Below the pieces are notes generated by a model. It had not been told where the DNA came from and searched no databases. It saw only the letters and a list, made by a program, of their open reading frames with translations. Below are positions 1 to 8,566 of a stretch of 10,611 nt of DNA, piece after piece. Made by a program: the position numbers and the translations under genes. The first letter of the stretch is position 1. Each line of letters begins with the position of its first letter. The stretch is from Gammaproteobacteria bacterium (lineage in GTDB: Bacteria > Pseudomonadota > Gammaproteobacteria > Arenicellales > Poriferihabitantaceae): positions 1 through 10,611 of the forward strand of contig JAIBDK010000050.1 in the NCBI GenBank assembly GCA_024679435.1. Direction: 5' to 3'.

Positions 1-2
1 AA

Positions 3-2216
3 GCCGAGGAAAAAAGCTATGTTGGATCCAGGCAGTGTGCAAGTTGTCATGCGGTTCAGAACGAAGACTGGAAGAAATCAGATCATTTCCGGGCAATGGA
101 AATTGCGTCTCCGGATTCGGTTTTGGCTGGCTTTGATGGTGAAAGCGTAACGTTCCACGATGTTAACTATCTGTTTTATGTTGAGCAGGGCAAATACCTT
201 GTGGATATGCGAGAAGCTGACGGCAAGACAGACACCTATCAGATAGGTTATACGTTTGGTTTTTATCCGTTACAGCAATATCTGATTGAACTTGATAGTG
301 GATTTATTCAGGCGTTGAATGTGGCATGGGATTCCAGAGAAGAGAGCGAGGGGGGCCAGCGCTGGTATCATCTTCAGCCGGAAGAAGAAATCAGTCGTGA
401 GCACCCATTTCACTGGCGAAACCACTTTCAGAACTGGAATGCCCGCTGCGCCGACTGTCATTCGACTAACCTGTCTAAAAATTACGATGCGCAATCTCAT
501 TCTTACGATACTACGTGGTCTGAAATTAATGTCGGCTGTGAGGCATGCCATGGGCCGGGTTCGAAGCACGTGGAGAGGGCAAAATCTGAATCGTATTCTG
601 CGCAAGAGTCCGGTTTAAATATGCAGACGCCTGAGTATGTAAAATGGTCTTTCAATAAAGATGACGCTATTGCTAGTCCGAAGGGGGAAAAGTCAGATCA
701 TCACTTAAATATGTGCGGAACCTGCCATTCCCTGAGAACCCAGTTATCTGCGGATGCTCCGGGTGAAGTTGTTGAAGATAATTATCATAATTCAAACAGA
801 ATTCAGCTGCTGAGCGACCGTTCTTATCACAGTGATGGTCAAATCAGGGAAGAGGTTTATGTGCTTGGTTCATTTATGCAAAGTAAAATGTATGAGAAGG
901 GGGTTACATGCACTAACTGCCATAATCCCCACAGCGGAAAACTGATTGCACAAGGCAACGGTTTGTGTGCGCAGTGTCACAAACCCTCTGTCTACGATAA
1001 TGAGCAACACCACCATCATCCGGTTCAGTCCGATGGTGCGCAATGTGTCAGTTGTCACATGCCCGAGACAACCTACATGCAGGTTGATAAGAGACGAGAT
1101 CATAGTTTTACAATTCCCAGGCCGAAACTTTCCAGTGATCTAGGCGTACCTAACGCATGTGTCAACTGCCATGTCGGCCGTAGCAACAGTTGGGTTTCTG
1201 AGGTTATCGCTGAATGGCAGTTTGATTCGAAGTCTGCAAGGCATACGCCTCTCGAGGCCGAGCACTGGGCATACCTGTCTAACCGGGCCCAGAATAACGA
1301 TATACTGGTTACCAGACCGCTGACTAATCTGCTCAAAAACAACACGTTGCCAGCCATGGTTCAGGCCAGCCTGATGGAGCAAATGGCTCCGATGCTTTCG
1401 CGGGTGAGTGTTGAAACTGCGAAGTTACAAATGGAGAATCCTAACCCCATGGTCAGACGCGCGGCGGTCAGCGCTGTGCAGAGTCTGCCCATGGAGTTAA
1501 GATGGGAATTGTTGTCTCCGTATTTCAATGATCCAAGTCGGAGTGTTCGTTTCGAAATCGCGTCAAACATGATAGCGGGATATGCCGAACTCTATCCAGA
1601 ACAAAAACACCAACTTGATCCATTGCTGGATGAATATCAGGAAACACTTATTGTCTCAGCAGATTTGCCGTCAACTCAGATGGCTATTGCTAATTTAGAG
1701 CTTGGGCGCAGAAATCTGATTGCCGCAGAGAAGGCTTATTTGCAGGCTATAAAAATTGAACCAGGATTTATCCCGGCATTGCTTAATCTTGCGGACTATT
1801 ATCGTTCCATTAGCCGGGAATCCGAGGTTGGGCCGATTTTGGAAAGGGCTCTTTCAGTTGCGCCGGATAGCGGAGCGGCTAACCATACCTACGGCCTCTA
1901 CCTGGTTCGTCTGGGAAACTATGATGCGGCGATGACGTATCTAAGGAACGCTCTCGAGACTGAAGACGCACAACCCAGGTTTGCGTATGTATATGCTATT
2001 GCCCTGGAAAGCACCGGAAGCCTGACAGGCGCCATTGAGATTCTTGAAGAATCGAACGCTCGATGGCCTAACCAATATGAGTTGCTTTTAACGTTGGTGC
2101 TTTATCTTGAAAAGGCCGGGGAATTTTCGTCGGTGTATCCCCACCTTGCAAAATTATCGGAGATAGCTCCCGGTGCGCCGGAAGTTAAGCGGCTTATAGA
2201 GAAATACAGAAATTGA
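3..2216 (+). CDS. Octaheme c-type cytochrome with C-terminal TPR array, 5'-truncated
   Basis: The frame is open to the left edge, and a CASCH heme motif (36-50) lies before the first in-window ATG (96). The true start with its signal peptide is therefore outside the window and ATG 96 is internal; 737 residues are visible. There are eight CxxCH motifs: CASCH 36, CADCH 447, CEACH 537, CGTCH 714, CTNCH 909, CAQCH 966, CVSCH 1044 and CVNCH 1158. The contexts CEACHGPGS, RRDHSF and GVPNACVNCH, plus a four-histidine run near 1008, fit the cytochrome c554-like 'doubled CxxCH' multiheme family. A HEAT-like alpha-helical stretch follows (about 1390-1570), then about four or five TPR units (about 1665-2210). 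By family it should be a periplasmic or surface electron-transfer protein matured by the Ccm system, with the TPRs binding a partner. Its redox partner and substrate cannot be read from sequence. No terminator is seen after it, so read-through into the sulfatase is possible. Confidence 0.88.
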   Translation, partial: AEEKSYVGSRQCASCHAVQNEDWKKSDHFRAMEIASPDSVLAGFDGESVTFHDVNYLFYVEQGKYLVDMREADGKTDTYQIGYTFGFYPLQQYLIELDSGFIQALNVAWDSREESEGGQRWYHLQPEEEISREHPFHWRNHFQNWNARCADCHSTNLSKNYDAQSHSYDTTWSEINVGCEACHGPGSKHVERAKSESYSAQESGLNMQTPEYVKWSFNKDDAIASPKGEKSDHHLNMCGTCHSLRTQLSADAPGEVVEDNYHNSNRIQLLSDRSYHSDGQIREEVYVLGSFMQSKMYEKGVTCTNCHNPHSGKLIAQGNGLCAQCHKPSVYDNEQHHHHPVQSDGAQCVSCHMPETTYMQVDKRRDHSFTIPRPKLSSDLGVPNACVNCHVGRSNSWVSEVIAEWQFDSKSARHTPLEAEHWAYLSNRAQNNDILVTRPLTNLLKNNTLPAMVQASLMEQMAPMLSRVSVETAKLQMENPNPMVRRAAVSAVQSLPMELRWELLSPYFNDPSRSVRFEIASNMIAGYAELYPEQKHQLDPLLDEYQETLIVSADLPSTQMAIANLELGRRNLIAAEKAYLQAIKIEPGFIPALLNLADYYRSISRESEVGPILERALSVAPDSGAANHTYGLYLVRLGNYDAAMTYLRNALETEDAQPRFAYVYAIALESTGSLTGAIEILEESNARWPNQYELLLTLVLYLEKAGEFSSVYPHLAKLSEIAPGAPEVKRLIEKYRN

Positions 2217-2234
2217 AAAAACGGGATATTTTTG

Positions 2235-2263
2235 GGCACAAAGTCTTCAAAAATAGTTATACT
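2235..2263 (+). promoter_or_regulatory. Candidate sigma-70 promoter upstream of the sulfatase
   Basis: A good -10 hexamer, TATACT (2258-2263), lies 17 bases after GGCACA (2235-2240), which matches the -35 consensus only in its last three bases. Transcription would start near 2270, giving a 5' leader of about 70 bases. The weak -35 makes this uncertain; it could be activator-dependent or a chance match in an AT-rich gap. Confidence 0.3.
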
Positions 2264-2278
2264 TTCGAGTCTCAAGAA

Positions 2279-2294
2279 CGGCACGCAAATTGCT
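2279..2294 (+). promoter_or_regulatory. Sigma-54 (-24/-12) promoter for the sulfatase
   Basis: The bases CGGCACG-CAAA-TTGCT match the RpoN consensus TGGCACG-N4-TTGCW at every fixed position except the first T. The invariant GG (2280-2281) and GC (2292-2293) are exactly 10 bases apart. Transcription would start near 2305, leaving a leader of about 38 bases before the sulfatase ATG. The element sits inside an imperfect inverted repeat (2271-2278 with 2296-2303, one G-U pair). A sigma-54 promoter needs an AAA+ enhancer-binding protein; none is encoded here and I saw no convincing upstream dyad for one. Confidence 0.65.
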
Positions 2295-2342
2295 CTTTTT
2301 GAGAGAACGATTAACATTTAATAGAAATACTTTGGAAAATAA

Positions 2343-3878
<1,536 letters not shown>

Positions 3879-3912
3879 ATTGAGCTGAAAATTAAATTGT
3901 TGTTATAGCAAG

Positions 3913-3940
3913 GTGGCGGAATTTATTCCGCCACTTTTTT
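3913..3940 (+). terminator. Rho-independent terminator after the sulfatase
   Basis: A perfect 9-bp stem, GTGGCGGAA (3913-3921) with TTCCGCCAC (3926-3934), closes a TTTA loop and is followed directly by six T residues (3935-3940). It lies 35 bases after the sulfatase stop and before the MoxR gene, so it separates the sulfatase transcript from the downstream operon. Confidence 0.9.
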
Positions 3941-3949
3941 GATTATATG

Positions 3950-3967
3950 GATGTAGGTGTAGATGTA
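3950..3967 (+). repeat. Three tandem GRTGTA hexamers upstream of the MoxR operon
   Basis: GATGTA, GGTGTA and GATGTA run head to tail between the terminator and the MoxR ATG, 29-46 bases before it. They could be a regulator site or a chance microrepeat. I see no convincing sigma-70 or sigma-54 promoter in the 56 bases between terminator and start codon, although the operon should need one here. Confidence 0.5.
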
Positions 3968-3996
3968 GACTTTTTTAACACTCTGGGAATCAGTTT

Positions 3997-4998
3997 ATGA
4001 GCGCACTGGATACAATTGGGCTACTGAGAAAAGCAATGGCCGGCCATATTGTCGGTCAGGAACGAGTCATTGATCGACTGATTATTGGTTTGCTGGCAAA
4101 TGGTAATTTACTGGTTGAAGGCCTGCCGGGCCTAGCTAAAACCAGGGCGATCAAGGCTCTGGCCGGCAATCTTGAGGCGGATTTTAGCCGTATTCAGTTC
4201 ACGCCAGACCTGTTGCCGTCGGATATAACCGGGACAGAAGTTTATTATCAATCTGAAGGACATTCGGAGTTTCGATTTGAGCCGGGTCCGCTGTTTGCTA
4301 ATATTGTTTTGGGAGATGAGATCAACCGCGCACCTGCCAAGGTTCAGGCCGCGCTTCTCGAGGCTATGGAAGAACGTCAGGTCACCGTGGCGGGAACGAC
4401 CCATAAAATGCCGCCACTTTACATGGTTATGGCAACCCAAAACCCGGTAGAGCAGGAAGGGACGTATCCGCTGCCTGAAGCGCAAATGGATCGTTTTCTG
4501 ATGCATGTGAATATTGAGTACCCGCCGGTAGAGGACGAGGTCAAAGTCGTTCAAATGGTCCGCAGGGAGGAGATAGCGACAGCAGAGAGTGTCGATAAAG
4601 CAAGCAAAGATAAACCAGCTTCGAAATCCTCAGATAAAATTTCTCAGGATACGGTGTTTCAGGCTCGCAGGGAGATAGGTCGTATACACGTATCTGATGC
4701 CATTGAGCGATACATTGCAGATCTTGTCTATGCTACCAGAACACCAGTAAAGTATTCAGAGGATCTTGATCGTTGGATCGATGTCGGTGGCAGTCCCCGA
4801 GCCTCTCTGGCTCTGGATAAGTGTAGTCGCACCCATGCGTGGTTGAATAATCGTGATTATGTTGATCCTGAAGATGTACAAAGCATTATTCATGACGTTT
4901 TCCGACATAGATTGATGCTCTCCTATGAAGCCCAGGGTGAGGGTATTAAGCCAGATACGGTTACCGATACGGTACTGGAGCAAGTTGCGTTGCCCTGA
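3997..4998 (+). CDS. MoxR-family AAA+ ATPase
   Basis: This 333-residue cytoplasmic ATPase is the motor of the downstream MoxR-VWA operon. Walker A is GLPGLAKT (residues 42-49), Walker B is VLGDE (Asp107, Glu108), and the sensor/pore segment ATQNPVEQEGTYPLPEAQMD is the MoxR family signature. The C-terminal lid helical domain contains ASLALDKCSRTHAW and DVFRHRLMLSYEA, typical of the branch that accompanies DUF4381 proteins. A Lys/Ser-rich stretch at about residues 195-215 looks like a flexible linker between ATPase core and lid. GGGA (3985-3988) lies 8 bases before the ATG. Members of the family (for example MoxR in methylotrophs, RavA in E. coli) are thought to remodel or activate metalloenzymes together with VWA partners. 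The client here is unknown. Confidence 0.93.
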   Translation: MSALDTIGLLRKAMAGHIVGQERVIDRLIIGLLANGNLLVEGLPGLAKTRAIKALAGNLEADFSRIQFTPDLLPSDITGTEVYYQSEGHSEFRFEPGPLFANIVLGDEINRAPAKVQAALLEAMEERQVTVAGTTHKMPPLYMVMATQNPVEQEGTYPLPEAQMDRFLMHVNIEYPPVEDEVKVVQMVRREEIATAESVDKASKDKPASKSSDKISQDTVFQARREIGRIHVSDAIERYIADLVYATRTPVKYSEDLDRWIDVGGSPRASLALDKCSRTHAWLNNRDYVDPEDVQSIIHDVFRHRLMLSYEAQGEGIKPDTVTDTVLEQVALP

Positions 4999-5030
4999 GT
5001 GGTATTTGCCCGCAACATTGATAAGGCGCC

Positions 5031-5972
5031 ATGAATACTGATCCGCGAATCCACGTCACTCTCGATCATCTGAGAAATTTGCGGGGAGCGGCCGGGGGGT
5101 TGAGTTTTCTTCCAAAACAACCTTCCGCGAGCGTACTGAATGGTCGTCATGTTTCGCGTTTACGTGGTCGAGGCCTGAATTTTGAGGAAATGCGGGACTA
5201 TCTTCCCGGAGATGATGTTCGTTCAATTGACTGGCGTGCTACTGCCCGGACCGGTAAGCCCCATGTCCGGGTATTTACCGAAGAACGTGATCGGCCTGCG
5301 TTACTGGTGGTTGATCAGAGGATGTCAATGTTCTTCGGGACAGCACTCAACATGAAATCAGTATGCGCAGCAGAAGCGGCTGCGATAATGGCATTCCGCA
5401 TACTAAAGCAAGGTGATCGCGTTGGAGGAATAGTGTTTGACGAGCGGCACAAAATTGAAACACCTCCCAGGCGCAGTTTGCGATCTGTGTATTCCTTTTT
5501 GTCCGGATTGTCCGCGATGAACTGTGCTTTGAACGCAGATAAACAGGTTGACCGCGGAATGACCGGATTAAACCGCTCTCTGGATAGCGCTGCTCGGTTG
5601 GCGCATCATGATCATCTCGTGGTGGTATTTAGTGATTATGAAGGACTTGATGAACAGACCAGAAAAAAGCTAAGCGGAATTGCGGCGCATAATGACCTGA
5701 TTCTGGTGTTGGTTCATGATCCATCTGCCCGCAACATGGTTGCCGATGAAAAGCTGGTTCTGGGGGACGGGATTTTACAGGCGGAAGTAGACTTTAGTGC
5801 GTCTGCGATCCGGGAATCAATAAGTGGTTTTAACGCTGACCGTCTAAATGGCATTTTGCGCTGGCAAGAGGAAATTAATCTTTCTGTTTTACCCCTGGAC
5901 TGTGGTCAGAATACGTTAAACCAGATGCGTGCCCGATTGGCTTCGCTGACCCCAGCACGTCGCGTAAGATGA
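5031..5972 (+). CDS. DUF58 domain protein of the MoxR operon
   Basis: This is a 313-residue soluble protein. The DUF58 signature spans about residues 42-88: LRGRGLNFEEMRDYLPGDD, then IDWRATARTGKPHVRVFTE. A VWA-like fold follows, starting at LLVVDQRMSM; Asp95 and Ser99 are kept from the DxSxS metal site but the middle Ser is Arg97. That substitution is, to my knowledge, usual for DUF58 proteins of this type. No signal peptide or membrane segment is visible, so it probably acts in the cytoplasm beside the MoxR ATPase. It starts 32 bases after the MoxR stop with AAGG (5023-5026) only 4 bases before the ATG. Its stop overlaps the next start as ATGA. The molecular function of DUF58 is not established beyond an adaptor role inferred from its constant linkage to MoxR. 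Confidence 0.9.
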   Translation: MNTDPRIHVTLDHLRNLRGAAGGLSFLPKQPSASVLNGRHVSRLRGRGLNFEEMRDYLPGDDVRSIDWRATARTGKPHVRVFTEERDRPALLVVDQRMSMFFGTALNMKSVCAAEAAAIMAFRILKQGDRVGGIVFDERHKIETPPRRSLRSVYSFLSGLSAMNCALNADKQVDRGMTGLNRSLDSAARLAHHDHLVVVFSDYEGLDEQTRKKLSGIAAHNDLILVLVHDPSARNMVADEKLVLGDGILQAEVDFSASAIRESISGFNADRLNGILRWQEEINLSVLPLDCGQNTLNQMRARLASLTPARRVR

Positions 5973-6532
5973 ATCCTTATCAGGGATTAAGTCTTCCTGA
6001 GCTTATGGAGCTACTGCATGGAATCTCCATGCCCCCATCGGTTTCCATGTTTCCCCAAACAGTCGGCTGGGTTATTCTTTTGTTTTGGGTTTTTGTGCTT
6101 GCTTTGCTGGCAGGTTGGCACTACTACGGTAAATACAAATCAAACGCCTATCGACGCGAAGCCCATAGGCGACTGAAGCAGATCACAAATGCTTCTTATG
6201 ACGATTCTTCAAATGGTCTCGACAAAGGGTATGCCATTGCTGTGTTGCTAAAGCAAACCGCATTAGCGGCCTATCCCAGGTATCAGGTTGCCTCCTTGTA
6301 CGGCGCCCGTTGGGCAGATTTTCTTCGATATTCAAGTAACAATGACCCACAGGTTTGTGCCGTCGCCGATCGGCTGTCAATTGCGGCATATCGTAAGGAA
6401 ACAATAACCGTGGACGGGTTGGGTAAAAACCGATCAGGTCATAGTGATATAGACCATGACCTTGTTGGAGCGGCAGCACAATGGATCAAGGTTCATCAAT
6501 CTAATGATACTAAGGTGCTGAATCTTGATTGA
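5969..6532 (+). CDS. DUF4381 family membrane protein
   Basis: This is a 187-residue protein with one clear membrane helix at about residues 32-52. Before it is a short proline-containing N-terminus (LPELMELLHGI, then MPPSVSMFP), a pattern typical of DUF4381; a basic, largely helical domain follows (YRREAHRRLKQI onward). The start ATG overlaps the DUF58 stop as ATGA, and no Shine-Dalgarno is visible, so translation should depend on the upstream gene. It lies between DUF58 and the first VWA gene, the usual place for this family in gammaproteobacterial MoxR operons. It probably links the cytoplasmic MoxR/DUF58 pair to the membrane VWA proteins; this is inferred from gene order, and no biochemical function is known to me. 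Confidence 0.87.
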   Translation: MNPYQGLSLPELMELLHGISMPPSVSMFPQTVGWVILLFWVFVLALLAGWHYYGKYKSNAYRREAHRRLKQITNASYDDSSNGLDKGYAIAVLLKQTALAAYPRYQVASLYGARWADFLRYSSNNDPQVCAVADRLSIAAYRKETITVDGLGKNRSGHSDIDHDLVGAAAQWIKVHQSNDTKVLNLD

Positions 6533-7580
6533 ACTGGCGCATCCCTGGTTGTTTTTATTATTACCAATCCCTTATTTGATTTGGCAGTTTGTTCCTCCTC
6601 TTAGGGTGGTGTCAAGGGCTATCAGAGCCCCTTTTTTTCGCGAGATGGTTGAGATTTCCGGGATTGAAGCCAGAGACGGCGCGATCGTTTTGAAACCTGC
6701 CCGAATGCAGGTGTTGTGTTTGATTGTGGTTTGGATTTGTTTGCTGGCAGCGATTGTAAAACCACAATGGGTAGGTGAGCCTGTTGTAAAAACAGAAGCA
6801 TCTCGAGATATTATGCTCGCAATAGACCTCTCAGGGTCTATGGATTATGTGGATTTTCCCGATGATCAGGGCAATATGGTGAGCCGTTTTGACGCCGTGC
6901 AACGGGTGGTTGATCAGTTTGTTGCACAAAGAGAGTCGGACCGAATAGGGCTGATAGTTTTTGGTACCCGAGCGTTTTTGCAATTACCATTTACCCGTGA
7001 CCTGGCTACGGCAAGCAAACTGGTGGAACTCATGAACGTAGGTATGGCCGGGCCTCAAACAGCATTAGGTGATGCCATTGGACTGTCAATTAAATCGTTT
7101 GAGTCCAGTGAAGTCGATCAAAAACTGCTTGTTTTGTTAACTGACGGCACAGATACTGCAAGCAAAATGACACCTGTTAACGCAGCGGAAATAGCCAAAC
7201 TTAATGGTGTTGAGATATTTACCATCGGCGTGGGTGACCCAGAGGCTTCGGGTGAAGACAGGGTGGATTTTGCGGTTCTACAAACGGTGGCTGACCGGAC
7301 AAATGGTCAATTTTTTACGGCGGAGGATGAATCTGGATTGGGACAGGTTTATGCTCGAATTGATGAAATAGCGCCGGGCGAAACCCGTACCCAGTCCTGG
7401 CGCCCTCGAGAGTCGCTGGTTCACTGGCCGCTTGGCCTGGCAATGGGGTTTGTTTTAACGCTGTTTCTTGGGCAGGTTATTCGGCTGATAAAAAGGTCGC
7501 CGACTACCCGATCTAAAGGAGGCCTGCATGGAAATGCAGATCGGATTTCCGGAGCGGTTCCTCGTGAATCAGTGCAATGA
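6525..7580 (+). CDS. Membrane-anchored VWA protein, BatA-like
   Basis: This is a 351-residue protein. Two N-terminal hydrophobic segments (about residues 5-24 and 63-80) precede a VWA domain, and a C-terminal membrane helix lies near residues 299-321. The metal-ion-dependent adhesion site is complete: DLSGS at residues 101-105, a Thr in QTALGDA (Thr179) and TDG at 206-208. By family the VWA domain binds a divalent metal and faces the periplasm. The start is TTG at 6525, overlapping the DUF4381 stop by 8 bases, and is supported by AAGG (6512-6515) 9 bases upstream. From this start the N-terminus reads IELAHPWLFLLL, as in BatA-type proteins. The last 25 or so residues after the final helix look unconserved, and that stretch of DNA also carries a strong internal ribosome binding site. 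Confidence 0.92.
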   Translation: MIELAHPWLFLLLPIPYLIWQFVPPLRVVSRAIRAPFFREMVEISGIEARDGAIVLKPARMQVLCLIVVWICLLAAIVKPQWVGEPVVKTEASRDIMLAIDLSGSMDYVDFPDDQGNMVSRFDAVQRVVDQFVAQRESDRIGLIVFGTRAFLQLPFTRDLATASKLVELMNVGMAGPQTALGDAIGLSIKSFESSEVDQKLLVLLTDGTDTASKMTPVNAAEIAKLNGVEIFTIGVGDPEASGEDRVDFAVLQTVADRTNGQFFTAEDESGLGQVYARIDEIAPGETRTQSWRPRESLVHWPLGLAMGFVLTLFLGQVIRLIKRSPTTRSKGGLHGNADRISGAVPRESVQ

Positions 7581-7596
7581 TCCCTCTGATAGATAG
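7515..7596 (+). other. Strong Shine-Dalgarno and 22-codon out-of-frame ORF across the BatA/BatB-like junction
   Basis: AAAGGAGG (7515-7522), a perfect anti-16S match, lies 5 bases before an ATG at 7528. The ATG opens a third-frame ORF of 22 codons ending at TAG 7594-7596. The ORF runs through the end of the BatA-like gene (7580) and across the start of the BatB-like gene (7577). The BatB-like ATG has no good Shine-Dalgarno of its own and an in-frame TGA at 7565 rules out a start further upstream. The mini-ORF may therefore load ribosomes for BatB-like translation by coupling. It may equally be a chance match: the peptide has no recognisable features. Confidence 0.3.
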
Positions 7597-8566
7597 TTTT
7601 CATTTCTTAAGACCAGGATGGTTGATTTTGATACTTCTGGTAGCGTTTTCGTGGTGGGTGATTCGACACCATATCACTGTACGTGAGCAATTAAGCCGAT
7701 CTATCTCAGCGCATTTGCTAGCGGCGCTTACCACCGGTGAAAAGCAACGGCAGATTTTTCGGCCAGTGGACTCCGTTGGAATCCTGCTCATTATGGGTAT
7801 TCTTGCGATGGCAGGCCCAGCGTGGGACAAACAGCCCAGTCCCTGGTTTTCAGAGACTGCACCTTTGATAATTGCGTTAGAGGTTTCCGATTCCATGCGC
7901 AGTAATGATGTGATGCCGTCGAGACTCGAACGAGCGCGATTCAAAATTCTTGATCTTATTAAGACAAGAACTGGAGCAAGAACGGCGCTAATAGCCTATT
8001 CCGGAAGCGCTCATATAGTGATGCCTCCTACAACAGACGTTAACGTAATCAAGCCGTTTCTAGAAGGTCTGGATCCAGCCATCATGCCTCAACCGGGTTC
8101 AGATGTTACAAAAGTCCTTCCCCTCGCATTATCTTTGTTGTCCGAAGAAACTGGAACAGGCACGTTGTTGTTTGTAAACGATGGGTTTGCGGCATTGGAT
8201 ATCCCGGATCTTGTTCGGTTTTCCAATCAGGAGTTTCCTCCTGCTTTAGCTGCTTTGGTGTTTGGAACTGAACAGGGCGGGGTTGCTGTCATGCCGGACG
8301 GATCACCGGTGATGGCTGAATCCGGCGGGCGTATTGCCACGGCGGTGGATTTTGCCATGTTGAAGCAGATTGCAAAAGAAACTGGCATGCTTGTGGAACG
8401 GTCAGTTCCTGGAGACGAAGATTTAAAAAAGCTATTGCGTGGGATTGAATCTCAACTTCGGCAGGCGGATGATCCTGAAGCGGTCTGGATTGACCGCGCC
8501 TGGTGGTTGACGTGGCCTGTTATATTGCTGATGTTATTCAGTTTTAGAAGAGGCTGGGCTCTGTGA
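7577..8566 (+). CDS. Membrane-anchored VWA protein, BatB-like, with altered MIDAS
   Basis: This is a 329-residue protein. Two N-terminal hydrophobic segments (about residues 13-31 and 66-83), a VWA domain and a C-terminal helix (about 309-325) give the same layout as the gene before it. The segment SRLERARFKILDLI after the metal site is typical of BatB-type proteins. The metal site itself is changed: the first Asp of DxSxS is Glu102 (EVSDS, 102-106), the usual Thr position reads Ser in PGSDV, and the TDG loop reads NDG (201-203). Metal binding may be weakened or lost, so this copy could be structural; I believe altered sites are not rare in this position of the operon. Start ATG overlaps the upstream stop as ATGA. 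The protein probably pairs with the BatA-like protein in the membrane. Confidence 0.9.
   Translation: MIPLIDSFHFLRPGWLILILLVAFSWWVIRHHITVREQLSRSISAHLLAALTTGEKQRQIFRPVDSVGILLIMGILAMAGPAWDKQPSPWFSETAPLIIALEVSDSMRSNDVMPSRLERARFKILDLIKTRTGARTALIAYSGSAHIVMPPTTDVNVIKPFLEGLDPAIMPQPGSDVTKVLPLALSLLSEETGTGTLLFVNDGFAALDIPDLVRFSNQEFPPALAALVFGTEQGGVAVMPDGSPVMAESGGRIATAVDFAMLKQIAKETGMLVERSVPGDEDLKKLLRGIESQLRQADDPEAVWIDRAWWLTWPVILLMLFSFRRGWAL

Noticed and set aside
96..98. ATG 96 as the start of the cytochrome gene
   Set aside because: The same frame is open to the window edge and encodes a CASCH heme motif at 36-50, so the ATG is internal and the gene is truncated by the window.
1008..1022. Four-histidine run in the cytochrome as a metal-binding tag or domain
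   Set aside because: A histidine-rich segment just before the CVSCH motif is a usual element of this multiheme family and probably supplies heme ligands.
4132..4554. 140-codon open frame on the - strand
   Set aside because: It lies antisense to the conserved ATPase core of the MoxR gene, with no ribosome binding site or protein signature of its own.
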